Shown: one piece after another, positions 16,677 through 25,170 of the stretch
Position numbering within the stretch: position 1 is the first letter of the stretch
How the letters are laid out: every line of letters begins with the position of its first letter
Assembly: GCA_965228905.1 (NCBI GenBank)
Contig: CBDDII010000003.1
Coordinates: forward strand, 186,001 to 250,000
DNA length: 64,000 bases
Source: CALKXV01 sp965228905
GTDB lineage: Bacteria > Pseudomonadota > Alphaproteobacteria > Rhodobacterales > Rhodobacteraceae
Reading direction: 5' to 3'
The notes under the pieces: model-generated
Told to the model about the DNA's origin: nothing
The model's input: the letters and a program-made list of their open reading frames with translations, nothing else
Database searches by the model: none
Program-made: the position numbers and the translations under genes

Positions 16677-17849
16677 CTACTGAATGTCGACGAAGGCCGA
16701 TTCGATGCGTTCGATTGCCGCCATCAGGGTCGGTCGCGGAAGGGCGATATTGAACCGCATGTGCCCCTCGCCGCCCGTTCCGAACTGAGTACCAGGGCTG
16801 GGGGCGACCCCGGCTTTCAACAGGCGTTCCATCAATTCCTTGTCCGACATGCCAAGCGGAGTGAAATCAACCCAGGTGAGGTATGTCGCCTGCATCGGCA
16901 TGATCGAAACACCGGGAATGGCATTCATCCGCTCGGCAAAGACGCGGAAATTCTCGGCCAAATAGGCACGAACGGCATCGGACCAGTCGCCGCTTTCGGC
17001 AAAGGCCGCGCGAACGATTGCCATGCCAAACCGGTTGGGCGATGACTCGCGGTCCAAGATGATCCTGTCGATCACCTTTCGCCGCGCCGCATCAGGAACA
17101 AGCAAAAGACCGGTCTCACCGCCAGCCACGTTGAATCCCTTGGACGCCGCCGTGAGCACGACAAGACGGTCCAGGCAATCCGGCGCCGCGACAGCCGTCG
17201 GCGTGAACACCGTGCCGGGAAACGTCAAATCCATGTGGATCTCATCCGAGATCAGCACCAGGTCGTTCCGCTGACAGAAATCGACAAGTGCCCTGATTTC
17301 GGATGGCTCCCAAATCCGGCCCCCAGGATTATGCGGCGAACAGAAGGTCACGATCTTTTCCCGGCCCGACAGCATGGACTGAAGTGCGCCAAGGTCCATG
17401 TGATATTGGCCGTCGCGTATGACCAACGGGCTTTCGACAATCTCGCGCCCCATGGCTTTGGCCTGCCGTCCAAAGGCGTGGTAGACCGGCGCGAAAACGA
17501 TCACCGCGTCGCCCGGATCGCTGAACGCCGCCAGCGCATCGCCGAACCCGCTCACAACCCCATGCGTATAGCGCACCCAACCCGGATCGACGTCCCAACC
17601 GTGACGCGACCCGTACCAATCGGCCGCCGCCTGATTGGCAGGTTCCGGATTGCCGAAATAGCCGATATAGCCCAGGTCGACCTCGGCCCGCAGGGCATCC
17701 AGGATTGCAGGCGCTGCGGGGAAATCCATATCGGCCACCCACATCGGAATCGTGTCGGGATCGCTGACACCAAGGGCCTTGCCCATGCTGTCGTATTTCG
17801 TGGCGTGCCGTCCGCGCAAGGCAAGTTGAGTATCGAAATCATATGTCAT
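16677..17849 (-). CDS. PatB/MalY-type PLP-dependent C-S lyase (cystathionine beta-lyase-like)
   Basis: The 390-residue fold-type I enzyme cleaves C-S bonds of cysteine conjugates, giving pyruvate, ammonia and a thiol. It carries the family opening (P-M-W-V-A-D-M-D-F near 35-43), S-P-H-N-P-G-G before the PLP site, I-S-D-E-I-H, and the PLP lysine in A-S-K-G-F-N-V-A-G. The subgroup usually has S-K-T/A-F-N, so the Gly is a small variation. The ATG at 17849 fits known starts; the frame runs on upstream into the def1 region without similarity. It is divergent from the def cluster. Confidence 0.88.
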   Translation of the reverse strand: MTYDFDTQLALRGRHATKYDSMGKALGVSDPDTIPMWVADMDFPAAPAILDALRAEVDLGYIGYFGNPEPANQAAADWYGSRHGWDVDPGWVRYTHGVVSGFGDALAAFSDPGDAVIVFAPVYHAFGRQAKAMGREIVESPLVIRDGQYHMDLGALQSMLSGREKIVTFCSPHNPGGRIWEPSEIRALVDFCQRNDLVLISDEIHMDLTFPGTVFTPTAVAAPDCLDRLVVLTAASKGFNVAGGETGLLLVPDAARRKVIDRIILDRESSPNRFGMAIVRAAFAESGDWSDAVRAYLAENFRVFAERMNAIPGVSIMPMQATYLTWVDFTPLGMSDKELMERLLKAGVAPSPGTQFGTGGEGHMRFNIALPRPTLMAAIERIESAFVDIQ

Positions 17850-17925
17850 GCGGCGGACACTATCAGCGCCCTTTACCAAGGCAACCCCGCTTGCCGAGGA
17901 CAATACCATCGCGTAAGTGAACCCC

Positions 17926-18447
17926 ATGGCCATCAAAGATATCCTGATCCATCCCGACCCGCGTCTTAAGACGGTTGCCGACCCTGTGGGCGATGTCGAC
18001 AGCGCCGTCAGGCAGTTGGCCGACGACATGCTGGAAACCATGTATGCGGCACCCGGCATCGGTCTTGCCGCACCCCAGGTCGGTGTCCTCCAGCGCATTC
18101 TCGTGATGGATTGCATCAAGGAAGAGGGCGCCGACCCGCGCCCGATGGCCCTGATCAATCCCGAAATCACCTGGGCATCGGACGAGATCAGCACCTACGA
18201 GGAAGGCTGCCTTTCGATCCCCGACCAGTACGCCGATGTGGACCGACCTTCCGAGGTCGATGTCACCTGGCTCGACCTTGACGGCAAGGTGCAAAGCGAA
18301 CGGTTCGACGGGCTTTGGGCCACCTGCGTTCAGCACGAGATCGACCACCTGAACGGCAAACTGTTCATCGACTACCTGAAACCGCTTAGGCGCCAGATGA
18401 TCACGCGCAAGATGCAAAAGCTGAAGCGCGAGCGTGCGCGGGTCTGA
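17926..18447 (+). CDS. def: Peptide deformylase 1, canonical
   Basis: The enzyme removes the formyl group from nascent N-terminal methionine. All three motifs are intact: G-I-G-L-A-A-P-Q (44-51), E-E-G-C-L-S-I-P with metal ligand Cys95, and Q-H-E-I-D-H with His137, Glu138 and His141. Length (173 residues) is standard. I chose the ATG at 17926 (MAIKDILIHPD); an in-frame GTG at 17917 would add three residues. It is the first gene of a four-gene cluster ending in fmt and is most likely the working deformylase. Confidence 0.95.
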   Translation: MAIKDILIHPDPRLKTVADPVGDVDSAVRQLADDMLETMYAAPGIGLAAPQVGVLQRILVMDCIKEEGADPRPMALINPEITWASDEISTYEEGCLSIPDQYADVDRPSEVDVTWLDLDGKVQSERFDGLWATCVQHEIDHLNGKLFIDYLKPLRRQMITRKMQKLKRERARV

Positions 18448-18453
18448 CGCGCC

Positions 18454-18918
18454 ATGGCCCGGCTCGACATCCTGCAACACCCCCACCCCTTGCTGCGCGA
18501 AGTCTGCGAGCGTGTCAGCCTGTTCGACGCCGATCTGGACCGGCTGGCAAAGGACATGCTGGAAACCATGTACCTTGCCGGCGGGCGCGGGCTGGCCGCG
18601 CCGCAAGTTGGCGTGCCCTTGCAGCTTTTCGTCATGGACCCCGGCTGGAAGAACGGTACGCAGACGCCCTATGTCTGCGCCAACCCCTTCATCTCGGCCC
18701 TCGACGATGAAACCCGCGAATGCGAGGAAATGTGCCTCTCGATCCCCGACCAGCCAACGCTGGTCACCCGCCCAGCGCGTGTCCAACTCTGCTGGCGCGA
18801 TGCCTTTGACCAACCCCACGAAACCGAGTTGACCGGCGACGCCGCCGTCATCGCCCAGCACGAAGCCGACCACCTCGAAGGCGTGCTCTGCATTGACCAT
18901 GCCGGGAAACCCGCGTGA
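18454..18918 (+). CDS. Peptide deformylase 2, diverged but catalytic residues intact
   Basis: The 154-residue paralogue keeps G-R-G-L-A-A-P-Q, E-M-C-L-S-I-P with Cys94 (Gly of the usual E-G-C-L-S is Met), and Q-H-E-A-D-H with His136, Glu137, His140. It lacks the longer C-terminal helix of copy 1. It could be an active second deformylase with altered substrate range. It starts 6 bases after the def1 stop, and its own stop overlaps the GTG start of the third copy. Confidence 0.88.
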   Translation: MARLDILQHPHPLLREVCERVSLFDADLDRLAKDMLETMYLAGGRGLAAPQVGVPLQLFVMDPGWKNGTQTPYVCANPFISALDDETRECEEMCLSIPDQPTLVTRPARVQLCWRDAFDQPHETELTGDAAVIAQHEADHLEGVLCIDHAGKPA

Positions 18919-19406
18919 CCTGCACCTTCGTCCCCTGGCCCGACAAACGCCTCTCGACCCCCGCCGAACCGGTCAAAGACATCACCGACGACATTCGCGC
19001 CACATGGGACGAGATGATCGCGACGATGGACGCCATGCCCGGTTATGGCCTTGCCGCACCCCAGATCGGCATGATGCTGCGCCTTGCCGTTGTTGATTGT
19101 TCGACGGAACGCGGGCAAGCCATCAGGCTCGCCAATCCGGAAATCATCAACGCCTCGAATGAAACCTTCGAATGGGAAGAAGCCTCGCCCAATCTCCCCG
19201 GTTTTTCGGCAAGGATCGCCCGCCCCGCTCACGTCACCGTCGAATTCACCGATGCCGACGGCAACCGCGTCCAACAGGACTTCAAAGATCTCTGGGCCAC
19301 CAGCGTGCAACACCAGATCGACCATCTGAACGGCAAGATGTACTTTGACCGCCTGAGCCGCACCAAACGCGAAATGTTCCTCAAGAAGGTTCGCAAGACA
19401 CGATGA
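18915..19406 (+). CDS. Peptide deformylase-like protein 3, catalytic residues lost
   Basis: The 163-residue paralogue keeps G-Y-G-L-A-A-P-Q-I-G and the overall length. The E-G-C-L-S motif reads E-A-S-P-N (metal ligand Cys replaced by Ser91), and the H-E-x-D-H motif reads H-Q-I-D-H (catalytic Glu replaced by Gln134; His133 and His137 remain). An intact frame and translational coupling at both ends (GTGA at the start, ATGA at the fmt start) argue against a dead gene. A non-catalytic or altered role is inference. Confidence 0.88.
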   Translation: MTCTFVPWPDKRLSTPAEPVKDITDDIRATWDEMIATMDAMPGYGLAAPQIGMMLRLAVVDCSTERGQAIRLANPEIINASNETFEWEEASPNLPGFSARIARPAHVTVEFTDADGNRVQQDFKDLWATSVQHQIDHLNGKMYFDRLSRTKREMFLKKVRKTR

Positions 19407-20302
19407 AACTGGTCTTCATGGGCACACCGGACTTCTCGGTCCCCGCACTCGACGCATTGATCGACGCGGGCCACGAGGTTGTCGCCGTCTACACGCGACC
19501 GCCCCGCCCTGCCGGTCGCGGCAAGAAGGACCGCCCGACGCCGGTTCATGCCCGCGCCGAGGCCCTCGGCCTGCAAGTATTCACACCGAAATCGCTGAAA
19601 TCCGACGAAGCACTGGCCACCTTTCAATCCCACGAGGCTGAGATTGCCGTGGTGGTCGCCTATGGGCTGATCCTGCCCCAGACGATCCTCGACGTACCGA
19701 AACACGGCTGCCTGAACATCCACGCCTCACTCCTGCCGCGCTGGCGGGGGGCCGCCCCGATCCACCGCGCGATTATGGCCGGGGATGCCGAAACGGGCGT
19801 CTGCATCATGCAGATGGAAGCCGGCCTCGACACCGGACCCGTCCTTCTTTGCGAACCGATCCCGATCGCGGACGATGACACCACCCATAGTCTGCACGAC
19901 AAGCTCAGTACCCTGGGCGCGCGCCTCGTCTGCACCGCCCTCGACAAGTACCCGGAACTCACACCTGCGCCGCAACCGAATGAGGGCGTCACCTATGCCG
20001 AAAAGATCGACAAGGCCGAGGCCCGCATCGACTGGACCCGCCCGGCAGAAGAAATCGACAGGCAAATTCGCGGCCTCTCGCCCTTCCCAGGTGCCTGGTG
20101 CGAAATCAATGGCCAACGGATCAAGCTGTTGCACTCCGCACTCGCAACCGGCAGCGCCGCCCCCGGCACCCACCTTGGCGACTTCCGGATCGCCTGTGGA
20201 AACGGGGCCGTCCTGATCACCAGCGCGCAACGCCCCGGCAAACGCCCAATGTCGGCAAAAGAGTTTCTGCGCGGCATGGACCTCCCCGATAAACTGAACT
20301 GA
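19403..20302 (+). CDS. fmt: Methionyl-tRNA formyltransferase
   Basis: The enzyme formylates initiator Met-tRNA using 10-formyl-THF. The 299-residue product starts M-K-L-V-F-M-G-T-P-D-F and contains the N-I-H-A-S-L-L-P-R-W-R-G-A-A-P loop (catalytic Asn and His) and a C-terminal tRNA-binding domain with F-P-G-A-W. The start overlaps the third def-like stop in ATGA. Having the formylating and deformylating enzymes in one transcript is the normal arrangement; three deformylases are not. Confidence 0.96.
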   Translation: MKLVFMGTPDFSVPALDALIDAGHEVVAVYTRPPRPAGRGKKDRPTPVHARAEALGLQVFTPKSLKSDEALATFQSHEAEIAVVVAYGLILPQTILDVPKHGCLNIHASLLPRWRGAAPIHRAIMAGDAETGVCIMQMEAGLDTGPVLLCEPIPIADDDTTHSLHDKLSTLGARLVCTALDKYPELTPAPQPNEGVTYAEKIDKAEARIDWTRPAEEIDRQIRGLSPFPGAWCEINGQRIKLLHSALATGSAAPGTHLGDFRIACGNGAVLITSAQRPGKRPMSAKEFLRGMDLPDKLN

Positions 20303-20303
20303 A

Positions 20304-20374
20304 CTTCTTCTGTCGAAAATACTTCAGGGGGTCCGGGGGACAGCGTCCCCCGGCGGGTCGGCGTGCGAAGCACG
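20304..20374 (+). repeat. Roseobacter-type intergenic element with GC-rich hairpins
   Basis: A 22-base core (20304-20325) related to those near 41223, 43693 and 53745 is followed by a perfect hairpin CCGGGGGAC-AGC-GTCCCCCGG (20333-20353) and a small second hairpin (20362-20374). It fills the gap between the convergent fmt and dddP genes and may end transcription from both sides, though no long T run is present. Confidence 0.5.
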
Positions 20375-20380
20375 ACGAAA

Positions 20381-21721
20381 TCAACAACCCATCAAGGCAG
20401 CATCAAAAGGATATCGCGTCAGGTTCTCGTACCCGTCTTCAGTCACCAGTACCTGATCCTCCAGTTTGATCGAGAAATCGCCACCAACCTCACCCGCCAG
20501 CACCTCGACACAAAGAACCATGCCCGCCTCCAACTCATAGTCGAAGGCCCCAGGCACCATCCTGTCGGGGTAGGCCACAAGCGGCCACTCGTCGCACAGG
20601 CCCACGCCGTGCATCAGGCAGCCGTACTTCAGATCCTGGAACCTGTCGTCCAGCCGATGACAGTGGCGGCTCAGATCCTCGATGTTCACACCCGGCGCGA
20701 TCATCTCCATGTTGGTCATGACGTGCTCATGGGCGTGCTGCATCGCTGACACCATGTCCGCCCTTGGCTTCTCGTCGCCAATCCACCACGTCCGGCTGAT
20801 GTCGACGCAAATGCCGTAAGCGCCGACAAGGTCGGTGTCGAAAGCGACAATCTCGTTGTTCTGCACGATGCGCGGGCCACATTCCTGGAACCACGGGTTC
20901 GTCCGGGGTCCGCTGGTCAATAGCCGCGTTTCGATCCACTCGCCGCCGCGTCGGATGTTCTCGGCGTGCAAAACGGCCCAGATGTCATCTTCGCTGACAT
21001 TGCAGCCCGGCACCTGCCCCCGCGCGAAATCCTCCATCACCCGCACGGCGGTTTCGCAGGCATGGGACGCACAACGCATCGCCTTGATCTCGTCCACGCC
21101 CTTCACCGACCGCGCCTTCTCGGTCAGTTCCTCGCCTTCCATCACTTCGAAACCGGCAGCCGACAAGGCGCGAAAGGCGTGCATCATCCCCTTGTCCACG
21201 CCCAGCCGCATGTTTCCCCCGCCGTGTTCGCGAACAAGATCGCGTACCTCGAAAGCAAAACGCTCTGCGGCGTCATAGGCCTTGTCGCCCCGGTCGAAGT
21301 AAAAGAAATCCGCGCCCGACCGCGCCTCGCGCACAAGCGGGTTGAAGGACGACAGGAAGGGCGAGTTCTTGTAGTCCCAGATCACCATGTAACCATCGGC
21401 GCAGACCAGAAGCGCGCGGAACGGGTTGTGCGTATTCCAAAGCTGCATATTGGTGGAGTCGGTCGCATACCGGATGTTCAGCGGATCGAACAACAACACC
21501 CCGCCATAGTCCCGCGCGGCCACGTGGTCGGTCAGCCGCTGCCAGCGGTATCTCCGCATCGCTTGCAGGTCAGGAAGCTCCAGCCCCGCAACCGCCCATT
21601 CATCAAAGGCAAGCCGGGTCGGGCCGATCTCGATCCGGTCTGCATCGTTCGGGGTGTTGTCCCCAAGGACAGCACCACGCGAAGGATCAATTTTGCGCGT
21701 CTCGCGGTAAAAGGTGTCCAT
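20381..21721 (-). CDS. dddP: Dimethylsulfoniopropionate lyase DddP
   Basis: DddP splits DMSP into dimethyl sulfide and acrylate. The 446-residue protein has the M24 (creatinase/aminopeptidase) fold that DddP uses for lyase chemistry. It opens with M-D-T-F-Y-R-E-T-R-K-I-D-P. Its six metal ligands are in place: Asp295 and Asp297 (F-D-T-D), Asp307 (C-V-D-I-S-R), His371 (M-H-G-V-G), Glu406 and Glu421 (K-L-E-D-Q). These are the positions I recall from structural work on roseobacter DddP. Length matches. The gene stands alone with no acrylate-using genes beside it. An ordinary Xaa-Pro peptidase is unlikely given the whole-length agreement. Confidence 0.93.
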   Translation of the reverse strand: MDTFYRETRKIDPSRGAVLGDNTPNDADRIEIGPTRLAFDEWAVAGLELPDLQAMRRYRWQRLTDHVAARDYGGVLLFDPLNIRYATDSTNMQLWNTHNPFRALLVCADGYMVIWDYKNSPFLSSFNPLVREARSGADFFYFDRGDKAYDAAERFAFEVRDLVREHGGGNMRLGVDKGMMHAFRALSAAGFEVMEGEELTEKARSVKGVDEIKAMRCASHACETAVRVMEDFARGQVPGCNVSEDDIWAVLHAENIRRGGEWIETRLLTSGPRTNPWFQECGPRIVQNNEIVAFDTDLVGAYGICVDISRTWWIGDEKPRADMVSAMQHAHEHVMTNMEMIAPGVNIEDLSRHCHRLDDRFQDLKYGCLMHGVGLCDEWPLVAYPDRMVPGAFDYELEAGMVLCVEVLAGEVGGDFSIKLEDQVLVTEDGYENLTRYPFDAALMGC

Positions 21722-21804
21722 ACGCCCAGTCTCGGACGCAGTTCACGCCCGAAACCGAAGAATTGCGACAAAATCCAGTCGCCGGAACGACACGTGATGA
21801 GTTG

Positions 21805-22182
21805 TCAGATCAAGGCACCCGCATTGCTTAACGCCATGAACATTCCGGTTAGGGCGACGACATGCGCGGTCGTGCGCAGGTTCTCGCCCCCGAGGATGTT
21901 CATCACCAACAACGCCAGTCCAACCGGCGCGGAAAAGATGATGACGATCAGGTTCATGACATAGACCGTCATCCGCGCCACGATGTCCTTGTGTTCAGCC
22001 CGCAAGTCGGGCTCAAGCACGTCTTCCATGGCTGAATTATGGGTCAGCGAGATGGAGTCCGACAAGAAGATGTGGCTCTTTTCCCGCTCCAGCCTGACTT
22101 CTGGCGGTTCCAGTTCCGGTAGAGACTCATGGCCCGCAATGCGCGAGATCCTCAACCCTGCGATTCTGTGAACTTTGCTCAT
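21805..22182 (-). CDS. Small membrane protein, unknown function
   Basis: The 125-residue product has a polar N-terminal half and two hydrophobic helices near the C-terminus (about 70-92 and 101-120). It has no recognisable motif. I chose the ATG at 22182 (MSKVHRIAG); a TTG ten codons upstream is possible and has GAGGAG inside the coding stretch. It lies between dddP and the divergent TPR gene. The polar half would probably face the cytoplasm. Confidence 0.5.
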   Translation of the reverse strand: MSKVHRIAGLRISRIAGHESLPELEPPEVRLEREKSHIFLSDSISLTHNSAMEDVLEPDLRAEHKDIVARMTVYVMNLIVIIFSAPVGLALLVMNILGGENLRTTAHVVALTGMFMALSNAGALI

Positions 22183-22358
22183 TTGCTCGACGCTTTCGCG
22201 CTCCTCTGCCAATTCACTTGGATCTTATGCGGCAACGCTGGAACAAAGCTTTGCCACGATTGTGATCGGAATGTGGCATTCTTATGATCGACCGTAAAAA
22301 GTTAACAAAAATCGCCTCAATGATTAAGAAGGCTCAGATGTCGGAGGTAATTCAGCCC

Positions 22359-24029
22359 ATGAGCTACTACGAAGTCGACGTTCATGATTGCCCCATCTCG
22401 ACAACCTCGGACGATGCACAACTCTGGTTCAATCGCGGACTTGTTTGGACGTTTGCCTACTTCCACGAAGAGGCTTTGGCCTGTTTTGAGAAGGCCGTCG
22501 TTGCTGACCCGGAATGCGCCATGGCCCATTGGGGTATCGCCTATGCGGCGGGGCCGAATTACAACCTGCCGTGGCATTTGCAGGACGAGAACATGCAGCG
22601 CGATGCGCTGGCAAAATCCTTTGACGCCGCCCAAACCGCGCTGACCTTGATCGACCACGTCACGCCAGAAGAACGTGCATTTATCGAGGCGCTGCCGCTG
22701 CGCTATCCGGTGCGCGAACCGGCCGACATTGCCACGATGAACGAATGGAACCGCAGCTTTGCCAAGGCGATGATCGCCGCGCAATCACGGTTCCCGAACG
22801 ATCTTGACCTCTCTGCGGTCACGGTCGAAGCGCTGATGAACCTCACCCCCTGGGCCATGTGGGATCAGCATACCGGTGAACCCGCACCCGGTGCCGAAAC
22901 GCTAAAGGCCCGCGCCCTGCTGGAAACCGCGATGGAGAGCGATCCGGCGGCGATGCGGCACCCCGGAATCCTGCATCTTTACGTCCACCTGATGGAGATG
23001 TCACCCGTGCCCGAAGCCGCGCAAAAGGCCGGGGATGCGCTGCGCGACCTTGTGCCCGACGCCGGTCACCTGATCCACATGCCCACCCATATCGACATTC
23101 AATGCGGACATTACCAGGATGTCATGTTCTGGAACCAAAGGGCAATCCGCGCGGATCGCATCGCAAAGGAACGCGCGGGTATCTTCAACATCTACACTGG
23201 CTATCGGATTCACAATCACCACTTTGCAGCCTATGGTGCCATGTTCCTTGGCCAGTTCCAGCCCGCTTGGAAGGCCGCGCGCGAGCTTGCCGACGACATT
23301 CCCGAAGACCTCTTGCGCATTCCCTCGCCGCCGTTTGCAGATTTCTACGAAAGCTATCTGTCGGTGTGGGTTCACGTCCTGATCCGCTTTGGCCGCTGGC
23401 AGCAGATCATCGAAGAACCCCTGCCCGAGGATCCTGCCCTTTACGCCAACCTCACCGCCACGCTGCACTATGCCAAGGGCGTTGCCCACGCCGCACGGGG
23501 CGAGGTCGACGACGCCGAAGCGGAAGGCCGTCTGTTTAAGACGGCGCGTGCCAAGGTCCCCGAAGCCCGGCGGATGCACAACGTTCTGTGTTCCGAACAA
23601 CTCGCCGTGGCCGAGGCGATGCTGGACGGCGAGATCGAGTATCGAAGGGGCAACTACGACCGCGCGTTCCAAAGGCTTCGCGATGGCGTCGCCCTGGAAG
23701 ACGAGCTGCCCTACGACGAACCCTGGGGATGGATGCAGCCTGTACGGCACGCGCTAGGGGCGCTCTTGCTGGAACAGGGCCGCGTCGACGAGGCGGAAGC
23801 CACCTACCGAGAGGATCTGGGCCTTGGCGGAACGCTCAACCGCGCACAGATCCACCCCGACAATGTCTGGAGCCTGCGCGGGTTGAACGATTGCCTGACC
23901 GCACGCGGAGAAACCGAAACCACGGAAGCGCGGCTAATCTCGCAAAGGCTGACCCTGGCCGAAGCCCGGGCCGACAAACCTCTCGGCGCGTCCTGCTATT
24001 GCGCGACGTCCCGCGTCGAAGGCGCCTGA
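22359..24029 (+). CDS. Tetratricopeptide repeat protein
   Basis: The 556-residue product has helical repeat units with TPR features, such as L-W-F-N-R-G-L-V-W and E-E-A-L-A-C-F-E-K-A near the N-terminus and R-G-N-Y-D-R-A-F near residue 430. Between them are conserved H-P-G-I-L-H-L-Y-V-H and H-M-P-T-H-I-D segments. It resembles large conserved TPR proteins of unknown role. I chose the ATG at 22359 because GGAGGT lies 10 bases upstream; two earlier in-frame ATGs (22284, 22338) have poorer sites. Its last 34 bases overlap the 3' end of mrpG on the other strand. Confidence 0.82.
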   Translation: MSYYEVDVHDCPISTTSDDAQLWFNRGLVWTFAYFHEEALACFEKAVVADPECAMAHWGIAYAAGPNYNLPWHLQDENMQRDALAKSFDAAQTALTLIDHVTPEERAFIEALPLRYPVREPADIATMNEWNRSFAKAMIAAQSRFPNDLDLSAVTVEALMNLTPWAMWDQHTGEPAPGAETLKARALLETAMESDPAAMRHPGILHLYVHLMEMSPVPEAAQKAGDALRDLVPDAGHLIHMPTHIDIQCGHYQDVMFWNQRAIRADRIAKERAGIFNIYTGYRIHNHHFAAYGAMFLGQFQPAWKAARELADDIPEDLLRIPSPPFADFYESYLSVWVHVLIRFGRWQQIIEEPLPEDPALYANLTATLHYAKGVAHAARGEVDDAEAEGRLFKTARAKVPEARRMHNVLCSEQLAVAEAMLDGEIEYRRGNYDRAFQRLRDGVALEDELPYDEPWGWMQPVRHALGALLLEQGRVDEAEATYREDLGLGGTLNRAQIHPDNVWSLRGLNDCLTARGETETTEARLISQRLTLAEARADKPLGASCYCATSRVEGA

Positions 24030-24388
24030 TCCCTGTCCGGTGATTTCAGGGTCGACCAGATTTCATCCTTCACAGGCTCAGGCGGCGTCTCGCAAGTCCC
24101 CTTGTGAATGTTCACCTTGGCCATGAAATTCGCCGAAATCGGCGCGGTCACGAACAGGAACGCAAGGATCAGCAATTCGTGGATCGAAGTTTCGCCCAGC
24201 ACCATCGAATGCACGACCGAGGCCAGAAGCAACATGCCGATCCCGACCGTACCGACCTTGGTGGGCGCATGAAGCCGGGTCATCGGATCGTTGAACTTCA
24301 ACAGGCCGATGACGCCCACGATGACAAACCCCGATCCGATCAACAGGAACAGGGCGGTTGCGTAATTTCCGATGATCTCGCCCGTCAT
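23996..24388 (-). CDS. mnhG: Mrp Na+/H+ antiporter subunit G
   Basis: The 130-residue membrane protein has three hydrophobic helices (about 7-28, 47-65, 70-90) with G-L-L-K-F-N-D-P-M-T-R-L-H-A-P-T-K, the family signature of MnhG/PhaG. The polar C-terminal tail is longer than usual and is the part that overlaps the convergent TPR gene. It is the last gene of the six-gene antiporter operon and overlaps mnhF by ATGA. It is required for assembly of the complex in studied systems. Confidence 0.92.
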   Translation of the reverse strand: MTGEIIGNYATALFLLIGSGFVIVGVIGLLKFNDPMTRLHAPTKVGTVGIGMLLLASVVHSMVLGETSIHELLILAFLFVTAPISANFMAKVNIHKGTCETPPEPVKDEIWSTLKSPDRDQAPSTRDVAQ

Positions 24389-24672
24389 TCGATGATGTCC
24401 CCCCTCAGGATGAACCGCGCCAATGCGACAGTCGACACGAAACCCAGCATCGCGATCAAAAGCGAGATTTCAAAATAGATCTGCACACCCTGCTTGATAC
24501 CCAATACGACAACCAGCCCAAGCGCGTTGATCACCATCGTATCCAGCGCAAGGATACGGTCGCTCGACGTCGGGCCGATAACAAGGCGCACCATCGACAG
24601 GATCTGCCCGAGCGTGAGAATGCCAAAGGCGACGATCAGCGAGTAATCCAAAAGCACAAGCGACATCGTCAT
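24385..24672 (-). CDS. mnhF: Mrp Na+/H+ antiporter subunit F
   Basis: The 95-residue product has three membrane helices and the conserved R-L-V-I-G-P-T-S-S-D-R-I-L-A-L-D segment of MnhF/PhaF. Start and stop overlap the neighbouring mnhE and mnhG by 4 bases each, so the genes are translationally coupled. Confidence 0.92.
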   Translation of the reverse strand: MTMSLVLLDYSLIVAFGILTLGQILSMVRLVIGPTSSDRILALDTMVINALGLVVVLGIKQGVQIYFEISLLIAMLGFVSTVALARFILRGDIIE

Positions 24673-25169
24673 GGGAATACCTCCATCAAGCGGCGTTCGT
24701 ACCGCGTCTTGATCTCGTCGCGGATCGCATCCGGGTCATGGGTGTGAAGCACATGCACCAGCAGGCTGCGCCCCTCGTCCGACAGGTCGGCGGAAACGGT
24801 GCCGGGCGTCAACGTGATCGTTCCGGCAAGGATGGTGATCGCCTCGGGTTGGATCAGGTCCAGCGGCACGACGATCCAGGCTGGCTTCAACTTCTTGTTC
24901 GGAACCGTAATGACGATCCATGCCACCTGAATATTGGCGATAATGATGTCCCAGACCACGATGATGCAATAGGGGATCATCTTGAATATCCGGAACCCCA
25001 CGGGCCGGTCCGGCCACCAGATGGCGGTCGCGCGCGGGATGATGATGCCAAGGATGATCCCGAAGACGAACATGCCCGCGCTGAACTTGTTCTGAAGCAG
25101 GATCCAGATGATCGCCAGAAGGATCGTCAGCAACGGGTGAGGCAACAGCCAGCGAACCGCACGGGTCAT
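24669..25169 (-). CDS. mnhE: Mrp Na+/H+ antiporter subunit E
   Basis: The 166-residue product has two or three N-terminal membrane helices followed by a cytoplasmic domain with T-L-T-P-G-T-V-S-A-D near residue 121, the signature of MnhE/PhaE. It sits between mnhD (1-base gap) and mnhF (ATGA overlap). Confidence 0.92.
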   Translation of the reverse strand: MTRAVRWLLPHPLLTILLAIIWILLQNKFSAGMFVFGIILGIIIPRATAIWWPDRPVGFRIFKMIPYCIIVVWDIIIANIQVAWIVITVPNKKLKPAWIVVPLDLIQPEAITILAGTITLTPGTVSADLSDEGRSLLVHVLHTHDPDAIRDEIKTRYERRLMEVFP

Positions 25170-25170
25170 G

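Noticed and set aside
17850..18194. Upstream extension of the PatB-type lyase to about 505 codons
   Set aside because: The added stretch is antisense to def1 and has no similarity to the lyase family; the normal start is at 17849.
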